The notes under the pieces: generated by a model
Told to the model about the DNA's origin: nothing
Seen by the model: the letters and a program-made list of their open reading frames with translations, nothing else
The model's database searches: none
From: Dryococelus australis
Taxonomy: Eukaryota > Arthropoda > Insecta > Phasmatodea > Phasmatidae
Direction: 5' to 3'
Length of the DNA stretch: 64,000 nt
NCBI GenBank assembly: GCA_029891345.1
Contig: CM056995.1
Span: 79,547,895-79,611,894 of the forward strand
Part shown: one piece after another, positions 8,851 to 21,285 of the stretch
Position numbering within the stretch: the stretch's first letter is position 1
Layout of the letters: each line of letters starts with the position of its first letter
Made by a program: the position numbers and the translations under genes

Positions 8851-10045
8851 TTAAGACCCTTTCCACACGAGGCGTGTAGCTGTAGAGGCATAGTTGATGC
8901 AGCGATGATGTGCATATGCTTATAGTTTACGTATGGAGCGTATTTCAAGCGTACAGAATTTGGACTGCGGCCTCTTCATTACAAAGAATTATGTCTAATG
9001 ACGAAAGTGTGATGATGTACTACCATATTCATCGTCGCAGAAGAAGGCGACGGAGAAGGGTTGGATGCATCCTTACATTGAACAAGACGTTAACAGGAGA
9101 TTATTTATCGCTGCAAGAGAACTCTCCGAGGATAAAGAAAAATTTCAAATTTTTTACACAATAAAAAAGAAGTTTTGAAACGTTTTATTCGCATACAGTA
9201 TTTAAAGCAAAAAAAAAAACTAATATGCGGAGGTGATTGATACGTAAATATTCTATTTAGGTTGTCACTATAGTTTCCAAATGTTACAAACAGGTAACAT
9301 TATTAGTTGGCTGGTTCGTTAGAGTACCTAGCCAAATTCTTATACCTCGTCACCAAAGAACACTTTGGTTTTAAAGACACGGCGATCTATATTCTATATT
9401 ACCGTGATTTAATTTAAATTTTCAGTACAATGTGTTTTAGAGATTTCATCAACCACTCAAAATGTCGTTCCACAGGCGTGTGCACTTTCCTGCTATGGTC
9501 CATTCATTTATAATAAAATGTGAATAAATAACACCGTCCCTAGTAACGGCAGTGCTTTTACGTGCTTATAAATATAATATTTTTTATTCTCTACAGTATA
9601 TATTACATGTTTAAAATGTATTTATATTTAGGCCTTATATCTAAAACCACATATTTTTATGGAAGGGCGAATATTATTACGGTATATGTTTGTGCATACC
9701 TAGAAATCCAATTCATTTCCAGACCTATATCGCTCCATGTTTCTTCTATTACATCCCTCCGTGAATACTTCGCTACATGTATGTTTTTTTTCAATTTGCA
9801 TGTATTTTATTAGTATATTCCAATCATTATTATTACCACCAGCACTTCTGCCCTCTCTCCCATACGCTTGGCGACTGACAGTGTTGTAACCATCTCGTCA
9901 TGCAGCTTGCATATCGTGACGATTACGACACGCTGATGCGTCGTGTGAAAATTTGCATGGGCGGCTGCATACCAACGTGCAACTTGTGATGTAGTCTCTC
10001 TATGACGATTCGCTTCCGTGACGCCTCGTGTGGAAAGGGCCTTAA
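8851..10045 (+). mobile_element. Harbinger-like DNA transposon relic
   Basis: Terminal inverted repeats GRCCCTTTCCACACGAGGCG (left from 8855; right, inverted, to 10,041) are flanked on both sides by TTAA, consistent with a TTA(A) target duplication. Inside, from about 9000, an Arg-rich run (HRRRRRRRR) is followed one frame over by MHPYIEQDVNRRLF and ARELSEDKEKFQIFY, then a stop. An Arg-rich stretch followed by a helix with ..L.ED..KF..F resembles the N-terminus of PIF/Harbinger-type transposases in insects. No catalytic domain remains in the 1.19 kb, so this is a deletion derivative. TTAA would also fit piggyBac- or Kolobok-type ends, but the coding relic favours Harbinger. Confidence 0.6.
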
Positions 10046-10663
10046 GCGGCATAATCAAAACCTACATAGTTTACTTTGGTTTTTGGTTCGGCGGTGTACC
10101 TTAAATGCTTGGCATGTATTATTCTGTAGAATCCGGGGGGGGGGGGGGGTGAATGCACCCAGCATGCTCGAAACATTTAGAGGTAAGATAATTACTCCAT
10201 TGCAGCATCCTGAACATCCAATTTCACATTTCTATAAAGGAGAAACACTATTGTTTCAAACCAGCGTACATTTATTTTATAGTTGTATTCCCATGTTACA
10301 GGAACAAGATTTAGCTATGACCGCTCAACCAACTTCCTCCTATTTATCTCTACATCTGTACACGGACTAGCCACCTGGTTGGAAAATATTAAAACAAAAC
10401 TTTCACCGAAGTATCAAAGATCAGCTGGACGTGTTTACGTGAATGTGATGAAAAAGTATGCGCTGCCGAATGGCAAACATGATTACGGTTCGCAGTCCAG
10501 CATTATTTGTGACACAGCTGACTACTTTTCTTAAATACCTCGACAGGGTACTGAAATGTGGTTCGAAGACGTGAAAGGAGAGAAATCTTGTTTTATACAG
10601 CTGCATAAACTCAGAAGGTGTTCAATGTTTATATATTACCTTCTGCTACACAGGCTTTCGTGA
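10046..10663. other. No gene; short poly(G) tract
   Basis: Contains a G run at about 10,135-10,150. No coding signature beyond chance frames. Confidence 0.5.
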
Positions 10664-10885
10664 GGGCCGTGGTGGCTGAGTGATTAGCACGCTCGCCTCC
10701 CACCAAGGCGAACCGGGTTTTCGCAAGTGGGAATCGTGCCGGACGATACCGTTGGTGGGCGGGTTTTCTCTGGGATCTCCCGTTTCCCCCGCGCCTTCAT
10801 TCCGGCACCGTTCCATATTCACTTCAAGCACCTTCATCGGCTCTCAAGACCTCGCTGTTAAGAGCCACCCAAATATTTTCACTTC
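10664..10885 (+). mobile_element. tRNA-derived SINE, family 1
   Basis: Starts GGGCCGTGGTGGCTGAGTGA, a pol III A-box-like head (GTGGCTGAGTGATTAGCACG), then a tRNA-like middle, a body with CGGTTGGTGGGCGGGTTTTC and a 3' part GGCTCTCAAGACCTCGCTGT. A minus-strand copy lies at 52,835-53,073 and a 3' fragment at about 45,432-45,495. Such SINEs depend on a LINE for movement; no LINE is seen here. Confidence 0.75.
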
Positions 10886-11234
10886 ACAGGTTTTCGTATT
10901 CTTTGAAGTTTGGAAGTGCTTATTACCATTCTGTGTTTAAATGTGGGCTCACAATACTGTATAAAAATTTTAATTTATGGCGCGTTTGACCTGTACAGAT
11001 ACATTCACAGAATAGTTAGCTGATTTTAATTATGTGAGCACGTAAATTCGAAAAATAAGTTAGGAACAGCGAGAAAAAATAGAATAACAACAATTGTGAG
11101 CAACGTTAAAATATCACACAACACTTAGAAACCAACGGGCATGCAGATCTCAATGGCAGATACGCTGGCACCGTTTTAAAAAAGTATATATTACATTTTA
11201 ATTTAGTTACGTACAGTATAAATCGACCAAATTC
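10886..11234. other. No recognisable feature
   Basis: AT-rich sequence with no coding frame or repeat that I can identify. Confidence 0.5.
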
Positions 11235-11238
11235 TTAT

Positions 11239-12004
11239 TGTTACAGTGGACGCCTGAGGGGCGCATCTGAGTTCGTAAGGATGGAGGTCTTAAAAAAATA
11301 AAGAATTAAATTTGATTTCTAATTTATTCACACAGCTATTATTTTCAGCATTAAATTATCTGTATCTACTACTACTCTTTTTATTTAAGAGTGACAGCAA
11401 TATTTAATGTGTATTTCAACTCAAATTAACATCCTTCTTAATTGTCTCTGTTTGGTTACAGTCAATTAACTTATACTCATTATTAGCACGTGTTCAGTCT
11501 ATCTGTTGCCACCATTTGTTATGTCTTTCATTCACGCATGTAGTCCAGTAGTCCAGTCTGCCTTCCGCACACTTCACAGCTTGATACTCGCAGTCGCAGA
11601 CTTCCTTTCCACTGGTCACTTATCCCGCTGCTCGTCTTCTGTCGCTCGGAACACAGCCACTCATTCACTCATCAATTACTCGACTCGGAGGCCTGTCATA
11701 CTTTTATATCGTTCTCCCTGACCATCTGGAAGGTTCGACGCACCCTGAGTCATGCTGAGAGAACGAGGTCAGTAATCCAGAGCATTCTGCAGATAAACGC
11801 AAAAATCAATACAACCAGTCAGCAGCACGCACCGCATAAATAATTATCATGTCAGCTCGTTTTCTGTAACAGATACGTCGGCACCGGCCTATCACTCGCT
11901 TGTTTATTCAAAACAATACTTTCACTTGCTGCCGCCGCTATCATATAACTGCTGTCCTTCACTCCACTCGTTCGCGCGGGATGCAAAGCAACGAGCGCGT
12001 AACA
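11239..12004 (-). mobile_element. LTR-like element, copy 2, with 4-bp target duplication
   Basis: 766 bp from TGTTAC to GTAACA, flanked on both sides by TTAT (11,235-11,238 and 12,005-12,008). On the minus strand a TATA box (GATATAAAAG, about 11,700-11,710) precedes an AATAAA signal (11,323-11,328) close to the 3' end. This is the layout of a gypsy-type solo LTR in reverse orientation. It shares ends and several internal blocks with copies 1 and 3. No gag or pol is found nearby. Confidence 0.6.
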
Positions 12005-12291
12005 TTATTGAAACATCCCCAATTTTACAGCAACATTCCGTATCCCAAAGCTGTTACTCCACCGAGAAAAATAATGTGGTTGCCAGAACCATATAGACTG
12101 TTAGAATAGGGACAGCCGTCTGGTGAGTTGTAGGTACCTTCTAAATATTGTTACCGTACATAGTAATGCACAACAGAACTGATTGTTGTATTCCTGTCTA
12201 TGATTGTATTTGCTACTGTACATATGGTTGCTATAGCACAGCACTGCGTTCGTACTACAAAACAGATAGTGCCTCCTTTTATCTATAACAC

Positions 12292-13038
12292 TGTTACAAT
12301 TTCTCTCTCGAAATTCAGTGGGGTAAACCAACTTCGTTAAGGGATGGAGGTCGTAATTAAATAAAAGAGTTAAATTTCCTAATTTTATTTACAAAAACCG
12401 CAAATAAAATTCTCTCAACTCAACATCTCACACTAAATCGATACCTCTTACGGTTTACAATTAATGACTTCAATTAATACAATTTATAATTATGTCAAAG
12501 AAATCAATGAAATTAAATAATTAAAAATCGGCCCCAGTAGACAGTGTATCAACCTATTCAATTATTTTTTAAATGATGTGTTCATATTTGAAAGTTCCAA
12601 TATTGACAATAAAATCCGTATTACATGTCCACTTAGTCCCATCTGAGTCCACAGTCCATGTCCCGCCGCCCGCAATGTTATAGAGTTCTCTGAGCGCCCT
12701 CGCGCACAGTAGGCTTCACTCGCCGAGATTCACGCCCTCACGCCCTCTCGACAATTCTCAACAAGAACACCTCATCCACAGTCGTAACGTACGAAACTTC
12801 GCGCCCGCACTCAGATAGATGTCCTTCGCCAAAGACTCCCCGCAGTCCCGCAGTGGCTGGTATTTATAGGTCGCAGGCCGTCATCCAGACATTTCTCTAA
12901 TTCCCGAGTTGCGTCGAGTGTCTTACAGGCAGCGAGTGCGTCGCTATAGTAAAAGGGGAAGGTCGAGGTGGGTAAATTCCCCCTCCAGCACCGGGGGGGG
13001 GGGGGACAGCCGCCCGGCGCCAGCTGTAGCGCATAACA
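12292..13038 (-). mobile_element. LTR-like element, copy 3 (diverged)
   Basis: 747 bp from TGTTACAATT to CGCATAACA. The shared block GGGATGGAGGTCGTAATTAA lies at the same offset as in copies 1 and 2. On the minus strand a TATA-type sequence (CCTATAAATACCA, about 12,858-12,870) is present, again consistent with an LTR promoter. It contains a G run near 12,990. The middle differs from the other copies, so it is a separate subfamily. No target duplication found. Confidence 0.5.
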
Positions 13039-13698
13039 ATATGTATATCCAATCCATGAGACTAATTCATATAGTTACCTGAATATGCTTGGTTTATATA
13101 TTTATCTTCTTTAATCTCTCAAATAGCATGAGTTTAAAATATTACATGTATTGTTTCAATACTTTCTAATTATTTTTATTTGTATTGTTCGCATTTTGCT
13201 TTACAGCAATGATACAATTTAATATATAAAATATTTTTATCATAAACTTATTTTGAATTTGCACTAACGCATGCTTTACAGTCATGTCAATATCTCGTGT
13301 ATGAATACACCTGAAAATCAACATATATTTAATAAATTGAAAATTTTGTCTTTACTAGTAATATTTTCCTCATTCGAAACAATTTACTATTGAATGGGCA
13401 GCATTATGTCATTTAATAATAATTTCATCAACAGACTGACAACACTCATGTAATATTTTAATCGACGGTCTGATCATTAGATTGCACTTAGGTTTCAATT
13501 TTTATTTTTAAAATAATTTATAGACACATCTGGTTCTAAATTTACGAGAGAGAAAAAACGTATCTTTAATTTCCTACAAGAAATTAAATGAAAAGAGAAA
13601 CCACAATGCTAGTCCATAAATCCCACAATTTAAGAGCAATTTTCTGTACATATACAGCGTACTGTACATTTGTGTGAATTATATGTATGTATGTGTGC
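13039..13698. other. No recognisable feature
   Basis: Very AT-rich sequence without coding potential or identifiable repeat. Confidence 0.5.
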
Positions 13699-13707
13699 AT
13701 ATATATA

Positions 13708-13779
<72 letters not shown>
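13699..13779. repeat. (AT)n microsatellite
   Basis: About 80 bp of alternating AT followed by a short (CA)n. Both strands give Tyr/Ile-only frames. Confidence 0.95.
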
Positions 13780-13788
<9 letters not shown>

Positions 13789-14656
13789 CAACGTTTAGTA
13801 CTACTTTAAATTTTTATATTCTTGATAATTTTTACGAACTCAGGAATTTGTTAATTTTTAGTTTGAAAAATTAATGTGTTTCTTTACCTATCTTTCTTTC
13901 ATATCTAAAAGTTGTATTTTCGTAATAAATCTGAAATGAACTAGAACCGGCGTATGTTATCCACTTCTGACCTCTCATGGTCATTAAGATTTGCTTTCAT
14001 AATCCTTCCAGTGTTATTAGGGGGAAACACGCCTTACGAACTTATTGGAATAGAAGCAAAGCTTTAAAAAACACTGAAATAACAACAAAATGATTTAGCA
14101 AATTACGTAGAGAATCAGGCCGCATAAAACAATGTTTATCTCTCGTTCCAACCCGTCACGTGCTACCCGGGTCTCTCTTTTTCTCTGCTCTGTTTCTCTC
14201 ATTCCTTTCTTGTTTACATGCACAGTTATATATTATTTAACAAACAGTCAGACACGTTTCTAAAATTACAAGAAATACAGTTTTTGAAATGAAAAATGGC
14301 AAACACCTTCATAAAATATATTGAACATTTGCGGAATCCTGAGATATTCTAATGAAAAAAGGGGAGGGGGAGAGAGAGAGAGAGGTGTGTGTGTGTAAAG
14401 TACTTTATTACAGTACTGTTATAAAAACTGCTAGTTTAATAAATGTGTGTTAGACATAGCACCAGCTACGGGTACTGGCTACAGTGGTAATACCTGCTCT
14501 ACATTAAGTAACTGTACTTAATCATCTTGAGATTTGCAAGGCAACTTCATCGAGATGATTGCATTACTTTGCAGTAAAAATTGAGGAATATAAAATTAGC
14601 AACACGAATTGGCACACACTTGTTATGCCCTTAAATTTACTGTGCAGGCGACACGA

Positions 14657-14658
<2 letters not shown>

Positions 14659-14708
<50 letters not shown>
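14659..14708. repeat. (AT)n microsatellite inside arm 1
   Basis: About 50 bp of AT; the corresponding place in arm 2 (about 20,937) has only AAATATATATTCG. Confidence 0.9.
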
Positions 14709-14711
<3 letters not shown>

Positions 14712-15397
14712 AATTAACTAGTAACGTTTCAGCATTCATCCTGCATGCCAAACCACATTACTGAGATAAGAAAATTAAATTAAATTCAGTAACCAGCAGT
14801 AACTGCAGTTGGGGGCCACTGTGTATTTTTTAAACTTGGACAGATTCCAGAATTTAAAGTAAGTCTCCAAGAAAGGCAACAGGGGGGCGAAATTCTCATA
14901 GTGTTCGTCCTTCAGCAGGGAAGTGTTTAGTTCTGGAAAACGACGCTACGCCATCTATCAGCAGACAGAGTTAGCTACTTGGAACAGCGATTAGACATTT
15001 ACGCGAAGTATCAAGCGACAAGGCACGGCAAGTCGTAACGGCAGAACACACTCTGGACCAGCAGGGAGGAAGGACACTGTGCATGTGATCCCAGCATTCG
15101 TGACTCAATCCCAGACAGCACGGCCGTTCATTCGTTACCTTTCGACAGCTGTGATTGTCAAGAGCACGTGGGACATACATGTAACGCTTTAGAGGATAAT
15201 TACATTTTACAATTTTATGAAATCCAATACAAAAAAAAACGAATCAGGAGCAATCATAGATGATATTGTTTTTACTAACTTTTTGCGCTCTTGACAGGTA
15301 TCTTCGTGCGTGTTCCTTTGGGGTTTCAAGCGGAGACCCTATAATTTCATTGGCAGGAAGTCTGTGCAGCAACGTTCATTACCGGAATCTCGAGTAC

Positions 15398-15400
<3 letters not shown>

Positions 15401-15466
<66 letters not shown>
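15401..15466. repeat. (AT)n microsatellite inside arm 1
   Basis: About 65 bp of AT after CGAGTACTTC; arm 2 has a short non-repetitive segment (rc of about 20,290-20,310) instead. Confidence 0.9.
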
Positions 15467-15470
<4 letters not shown>

Positions 15471-15699
15471 CGGAATATTTTTTAATACAGCGCTTTGAAA
15501 TGTTGGCCACAGTACTGGGAACAGGTGTGCTCCACCATCTTTACGAGAATAGAACCTTAGGCCACCTACATATAGGTCTTGAAATATATTCTAATTTATT
15601 TTTTTATTATTGTTAAAATGTTTTATTAAATGTAGTATTTTTATTAACTTTGATTAATTTTAGTACTTATTTACGAAATTTTATATTTTAAAAAATGAT

Positions 15700-16050
15700 T
15701 TTTCTTGATTTTCCCATTTTACGATTGCCTGAGGTCAAAGTCAAGGTCACATAAATCTAACATGATGTTTTGAGCCAATAATAGAGATTTTAAACGAATT
15801 TGTGATATTCTTCTCGAGTGTTCGTGTTTAAGGTTACTTACGTTAAAGTCAAGGTGACGTAACTCCAGCATGTTGATAGGGGATTAATCAGTGATTTTTT
15901 TTCTCGATTTTTAACGATTTTTCTCGAATTTTAGCAATTTATCTACATTTTTCGACTTCGAGGTTACTCAAGGTCATCTCGGGTTTAGTCTATGTAAATT
16001 AAAAATGGTGGTCGTTGGCCATAATTTGAACAAATGTGGTATTTAGGGTC
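15700..16050 (+). repeat. Region with repeated TCAAGGTCA-like motifs
   Basis: Contains GAGGTCAAAGTCAAGGTCAC (about 15,731), AAAGTCAAGGTGACG (about 15,845) and ACTCAAGGTCATC (about 15,966), with intervening CTCGATTTTT/TTTCTCGAATTTT repeats. AGGTCA half-sites with a TCA extension match monomeric nuclear-receptor sites (FTZ-F1/ERR class). They more likely reflect an old repeat than an enhancer. Confidence 0.35.
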
Positions 16051-19000
16051 CATAATATAAACAAATATGGCGGCTCGGGTCTAAGTATCAATAAACATGG
16101 ATACTGTTCATCCTGGTTTGCTGGGCTTGACTGGATGCCTCGGATCCTCCTGAATTGTGGACTTTTTGGCTCATATATCGAAGAGCCTCGGATCCCCTTT
16201 GCAGATTTATGGATTTATGCAGAAAAAGAAAAGGAAATGGAATTCGACTTAAAATTCTTTGCCTTTTATAAATTTAGTGAGAAATAAGTCAATTTTGGGA
16301 TAAATATAATCGATTTCTGAAGTGATGTGGTGCTTGAAAAGGAAAATTTTGAATTAAGATGGCCGCCGGCTGACCGGGATCTCCTCTGTGATTTCTGAGA
16401 AGTATTTGTCTGTTTTAGTTGTATATATGTGTTGTATTCCAAGACAATGAGAACAGATATAATTGAACATCCTCGGTTTTGGCAATTTTTATAAAACTGC
16501 GGTTGGAAATGGGAGGGAGGTAAATAATTCACTGAATTGTTTCTGGGCTTACTTTATACAACACTCCTTCATTGAATAACAATTAACATACTTTTTTATC
16601 ATAGCTGAGCTGTCATTTGATGAGCCTAGATTCCCTGAATACGGCATAAATTACCACTTCATTCAGAAGATGGGACCACTTGTTAGCGATAATGATCCCT
16701 GTGACATTAATACATCTGAAATGCAAGAGAGAACATTTAAACAAATTCTCGTAATGTTTGTAAAATTGTTGACGAACATTTTCAATAAATGAAAATGACA
16801 TAGCAGCAGGAAAGCGTATGTTTTCTGGTCGTGATCTCATCAGTGAATTTTTGTGATAAAGACTTCGAAAATACATGTTCAAAACAAAGTCTGTTTATGT
16901 CAATTTGTTTAACGCCAGTTGACTGTACTAGAGATTAAAAGGGTATGCCTCGATACATACAACTACGTTTATTTATTGTTGACGGAATCGTTGTAGGGGT
17001 TATCAAAACTGTAACAGGTTGTTGAACTGGTCAAGCTAACGCTGAAGCTTGCAGTGAGAACAAACTGCATTGATTATTTTAATAGTTGCACCCATGTTCA
17101 TATGTAAGCTATTCTATGGTGTAGGTCTGTTATGGTGAACTCCAATATGGAGAGATGGGATGATATTGTTTCCAGGGTAGGCTATTCCTCCCCCACGGTA
17201 CTATCAACTGTCTTTTTTTTTTTTTTTTCCAAGTTTCCTGGTTTTGTTACCTCGCCAAATTAATTAACCACTTCAGTCGAACAGTCGGAACTTTCAGTTC
17301 GAGCCAACTTAGCGATGGCTCACTTCTTTTCTGCGGTGATGTTCACCGGAATTTTCCCATTCATATATTGAAAGTATTAAGGGCCGTTTGTTAGTTGGTT
17401 TAGAACTCATGTTTTTAAAGTGGACTTTAGAAGATTTTAAATTTCATTTAATTAACTAACCACGCACTTACAGTTCACAATTTAGCATGATTTTACTATA
17501 TCTGAAATAGTTTCCTGACATCTTGATATAATTCAGTTAAAAAAAATGTACTGGCACTATATGTTGGTTGTGTTGTAGTATCCATCCTAATTTAATTTCC
17601 CGATTTTTGACGACAGACACACGTGACCGCCTGGCTATAGTTGGTTTGTACTTACTTGAGCATTATTTGAATAATTTTCTTTCAGCCAACCGATTGTGTA
17701 TGCTTCCGCCACATGTTAATTTGGTAATTTAACCCTCAGGACATTGGGATCCAAGGCTTGGAAGAAATTAGATCATGGTATTGGATAAGTAAGGATACTG
17801 TGCAGTTGGGATGAGGCTGACTGGAGACTGATGCAATCACTAGCTATATGAAACGCTTAAAAGTGTCAGGCGGATGTCTTTACAACGAAAGGTTAACTCA
17901 TGCTCACACGCCTTGCAGAGCTGGGAAACTCACTTTTGATCATTTTGGTCTCTGTCGATGTACCTTCATAGCACCAGTCAGATGGTCTGGTCTCATGGTG
18001 ATACGTGGATAACTGTGAAGACTGGAGGAGACACTGAGTGATCCAGAATTCACTCGCCCCTACTACACCCCTCCGCCTCTTGATTACGGGCTGCAGAGGT
18101 GAGCGGCTGGTTGCTCCGGTGCGATGTTGTCTTGAGTTGATAACTGTGTCTCGAGCATCCCACGAGTGTCCTGCGTTTGTAATTAGGAACCACAGTAAAA
18201 TTGCATCTCTGTGTGGGCTTTTGTGCAAGTATAAATATTGGCGTGTGACCTCTGTCTAACGTTTACATCCTATTACTCAATACACTTGTAAGTTACTGCG
18301 AGTGATATCTTCTGTGGTACAAAAACTAATTACTCGTAAATTAATTCCACTAAATAATATAGTTTCGTGAATTTTTGTTGATCTATATAGTTCTTTTTAT
18401 TTTTTATTATTTTAACTTTAAACAAAGCCGTCAGACTATCACAGAAAATTATACCAGATGGCCGAACCTGGTTCGCAATACGTCGCTCGAAAGATACTTC
18501 CTTTTATTTAATTTCTGCCCGTTATAGTGCATCACAGAATTCAGCGTTCTCGTAGGCATGATGGAGCTCAGATGTTAAGACCTCCGTACAGCTGATATGT
18601 CTTACGTCATCGTCGAATAGCAGCAAACATATTTTTAATTACATTTTATTTCATTGTATAATGATATCGGGTTGTTAACATAGACTGGCGTTTCGTGAAT
18701 TTTTTTATGTAGACGATAAATCAGTTTGTGTTCTGCCCTTCCAAGGCCACAATATTTTTTGTTGCAGTTAATTTAGATGGTAACAGAAGGGTTGGGCATG
18801 GTTCTTAATTTGTCCTGTCGTAAGCACAATGCTTTTCCGGATGCAGTTTATCTTAGTGCAAGTATGGATAAAATTTTCGCCAGGCATATGCATTACAGGT
18901 ACGGCGCTCTTACTATATATTACTGACGAAGTATGTTACCCGTCATGTAGTAAGACGGGCCATAATTTTCGTCTAGCGATGGAAAGTTATTTTTAATAAA

Positions 19001-20265
19001 ATGTACGAGTAGAACCAAATCAATTTTCTATTAATGTTTCAAGTACTTTCAGGTGACATGAGTTCTTATTTTATTTTGGTAGCAGCTTACAAAATCCAAG
19101 TTGTTTACGGTTTTCATAAGATTCATAACGGAAATTTCAGATGTATTAAGCTGACGTCTGTAGTACTCGGTGCCGTAATGTACAAATACATTTTTAATGA
19201 ATACTCGTGAATACAAATGTATGAACTAAGATTGGTAGGTAGGTTAGGACGGAAGGTAGGACGTAATGTTTCTTCGACAGCGAGACGGGGACAAGCAGGA
19301 ACGGGTAAGGCATCGCTCATGGCCTCGGGTAAGGAATCATCTTAGTATTCGCCAGCAGCGATTTCGGAGAACCATGGAAAATCGAGATCAGTATCAAGGA
19401 TGGACAGGGAATTAAACCGGGTCCTCACGAAAGCTAGTCCAGTGGGTTACCATAGCGCCGCTTCGCTTGGCGGCACTACGATTGCAACACTAATAAAGGG
19501 AGATGCTGTAAAACGCGAGAATTGCACCAAATCATTCCAGCGTAATTCTCATCGTCATGTGGATATTTCTGTTACCCCTGCCCTAGTACCTTCTCCCACT
19601 CGACGTTTATTTATCTCACTGGAAATGCTGAACGGTACTAACTGTAGCAAAATCGATTTTCCCATTTCGGTGGCAGGTATTCAGGATTGTGGAAATGAGG
19701 TCAACCGAATGTTTTGTAGTTCTATTTGAACGATTGTGATCATGAATTTCCTTGCTCGTGCTCTGCAATTCTGTTTGTGTAGCTGCAATCGTGAATTTCG
19801 TTGTTTCCACTGTTCATTTCGTTTGCACTGCAGCCATGTTGGATTTCAGTGACCATTGTACGTGTACCTGACTTTGAACTTTACCTTGACTTGACATAAA
19901 AACAAACAAATAGTAAATTATCTTTAAAAGTGTTTGGGCTAGCAAAAAAACGTTAACTGCCCTCACTCAGTATGCACAGAAGGGCGAAATGCGACGGGAA
20001 TCATGTTTGTAGTACGATCCAAACCACGCGTAACTGACTCGAAGCTGGATGTATGTGATGTGATGTTCTAAGGGGTCCGTTCAACTATCGCGCGAACTGC
20101 ATTGCAGTGTTAAAATCCGATTTTTTTTCTACTGAACTATAAAAAAAAAAGCGCCCGATTTTCTGGACTAAGAAAAGAGCACACACTTCAGACTACGATT
20201 GTCGATTTCTTTCAACAAGCTCATATTAGAAACGCCATTTTGGAGCGCTCCAGCATTATCAAAAA
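16051..20265. other. Long stretch without an identifiable gene
   Basis: About 4.2 kb of mixed sequence. Chance frames of up to about 110 codons (for example near 17,893-18,228 and 19,400-19,729) have no motif and no codon pattern I trust. There is a T run at 17,213-17,228. Old unidentified repeats are likely. Confidence 0.4.
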
Positions 20266-20269
20266 CTGC

Positions 20270-21285
20270 TTTTTCGAAGCGCTGTATTTTAAAATATTCA
20301 TATCGTACATAAAGAAGTACTCGAGATTCCTGTAATGAAGGTTGCTGCACAGACTTTCTGCCAATGAAATGATAGGGTCTGCGCTTAGAATCCCAACGGA
20401 AAAAGCACGAAGATACCTGTCAAGAGCGGCGGTGGCTGGCGCACTTGATACGTGTCATTGTCACCCTTATCGCTACCGCGCTTGTCGGCCTTAAACACGG
20501 CTAAGAAATAACTAGATGAAGGATTTTGCCAACTTCGTAAGAAAATGTTTTACCAGACATATGTCAAATCTACGGAAGAAGAAATAGCTCGGCAGAAATA
20601 CATCACTCTGGTAAATGTTTGCTCACGAAGTGAGTTAAAGCAATATTATCTAGGATTGCTCCTTATTCATTTTTAATGTATTTGAGTTCATAAAATTGCA
20701 AAATGTAATTAACCTCTAAAGCGTTATGTATGTGTCCGATATGATGTTGACAATCACAGCTGTCGGAAGATCGCGAGTGAATGGCCGTGCTGCCTGGGAA
20801 TGAGTCACGAATGCTGGGATCACATGCAGACAACTGCAGTTAATGCGAGTTGCTGAATTTCATTTAATTTCCTGATCCCAATAATGTGGTTTGGCATGTA
20901 GGATGAATTCTGAAACGCTGCTAGTTAATTTTCAAATATATATTCGCACCGCCTGCACAGTAAATTTAAGGGCATAACAAGTGTGTGCCGATTCATGTTG
21001 GTAATTTTATATTCCTCAATTTTTACTGCACTGTAATGCAATCTTCTGGATGAAACTGTCTTGCAAATCTCAAATGATTAAGTAAAGTCACAGTCACTTA
21101 ATGTAGAGCAGGCATTGCCACTGTAGCCAGTACCCGCCGCTGGTGATATATCTAACATGCATTTATTCTACTAGCAGTTTTATAACAGTATTGTCAAAAA
21201 GTACATTAGACTATCTCAGGATTCCGAAAATGATTAATATATTTTATGTAGGTGTTGCCATTTTCCACTTCTAGAACGGTATTTT
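20270..21285 (-). repeat. Dispersed repeat, arm 2 of an inverted pair
   Basis: Reverse-complement partner of 14,285-15,500. Shared segments: AATGAAGGTTGCTGCACAGA, GACAATCACAGCTGTCGGAA, GTGTGTGCCGATTC and CTAGCAGTTTTATAACAGTA. It lacks the AT expansions of arm 1 and is therefore closer to the ancestral state. Confidence 0.7.

Larger units (their letters stand above)
14285..15500 (+). repeat. Dispersed repeat, arm 1 of an inverted pair
   Basis: Matches 20,270-21,285 in reverse complement: shared blocks include ATCCTGAGATA, ACTGTTATAAAAACTGCTAG, the GAGCACGTGGGACATACATG region and the GGCAGGAAGTCTGTGCAGCA region. This arm carries two (AT)n expansions (14,659-14,708 and 15,401-15,466) that arm 2 has only as short seeds. 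It is not a recognised transposon class; I see no terminal repeat or conserved protein. Confidence 0.7.

Noticed and set aside
6960..13038. A single full-length LTR retrotransposon using copies 1 and 3 as its LTRs
   Set aside because: No shared target duplication, no gag/pol, and copy 2 has its own duplication in between.
17893..18259. 111- and 73-codon overlapping frames on opposite strands
   Set aside because: No motif, and mutual antisense overlap.
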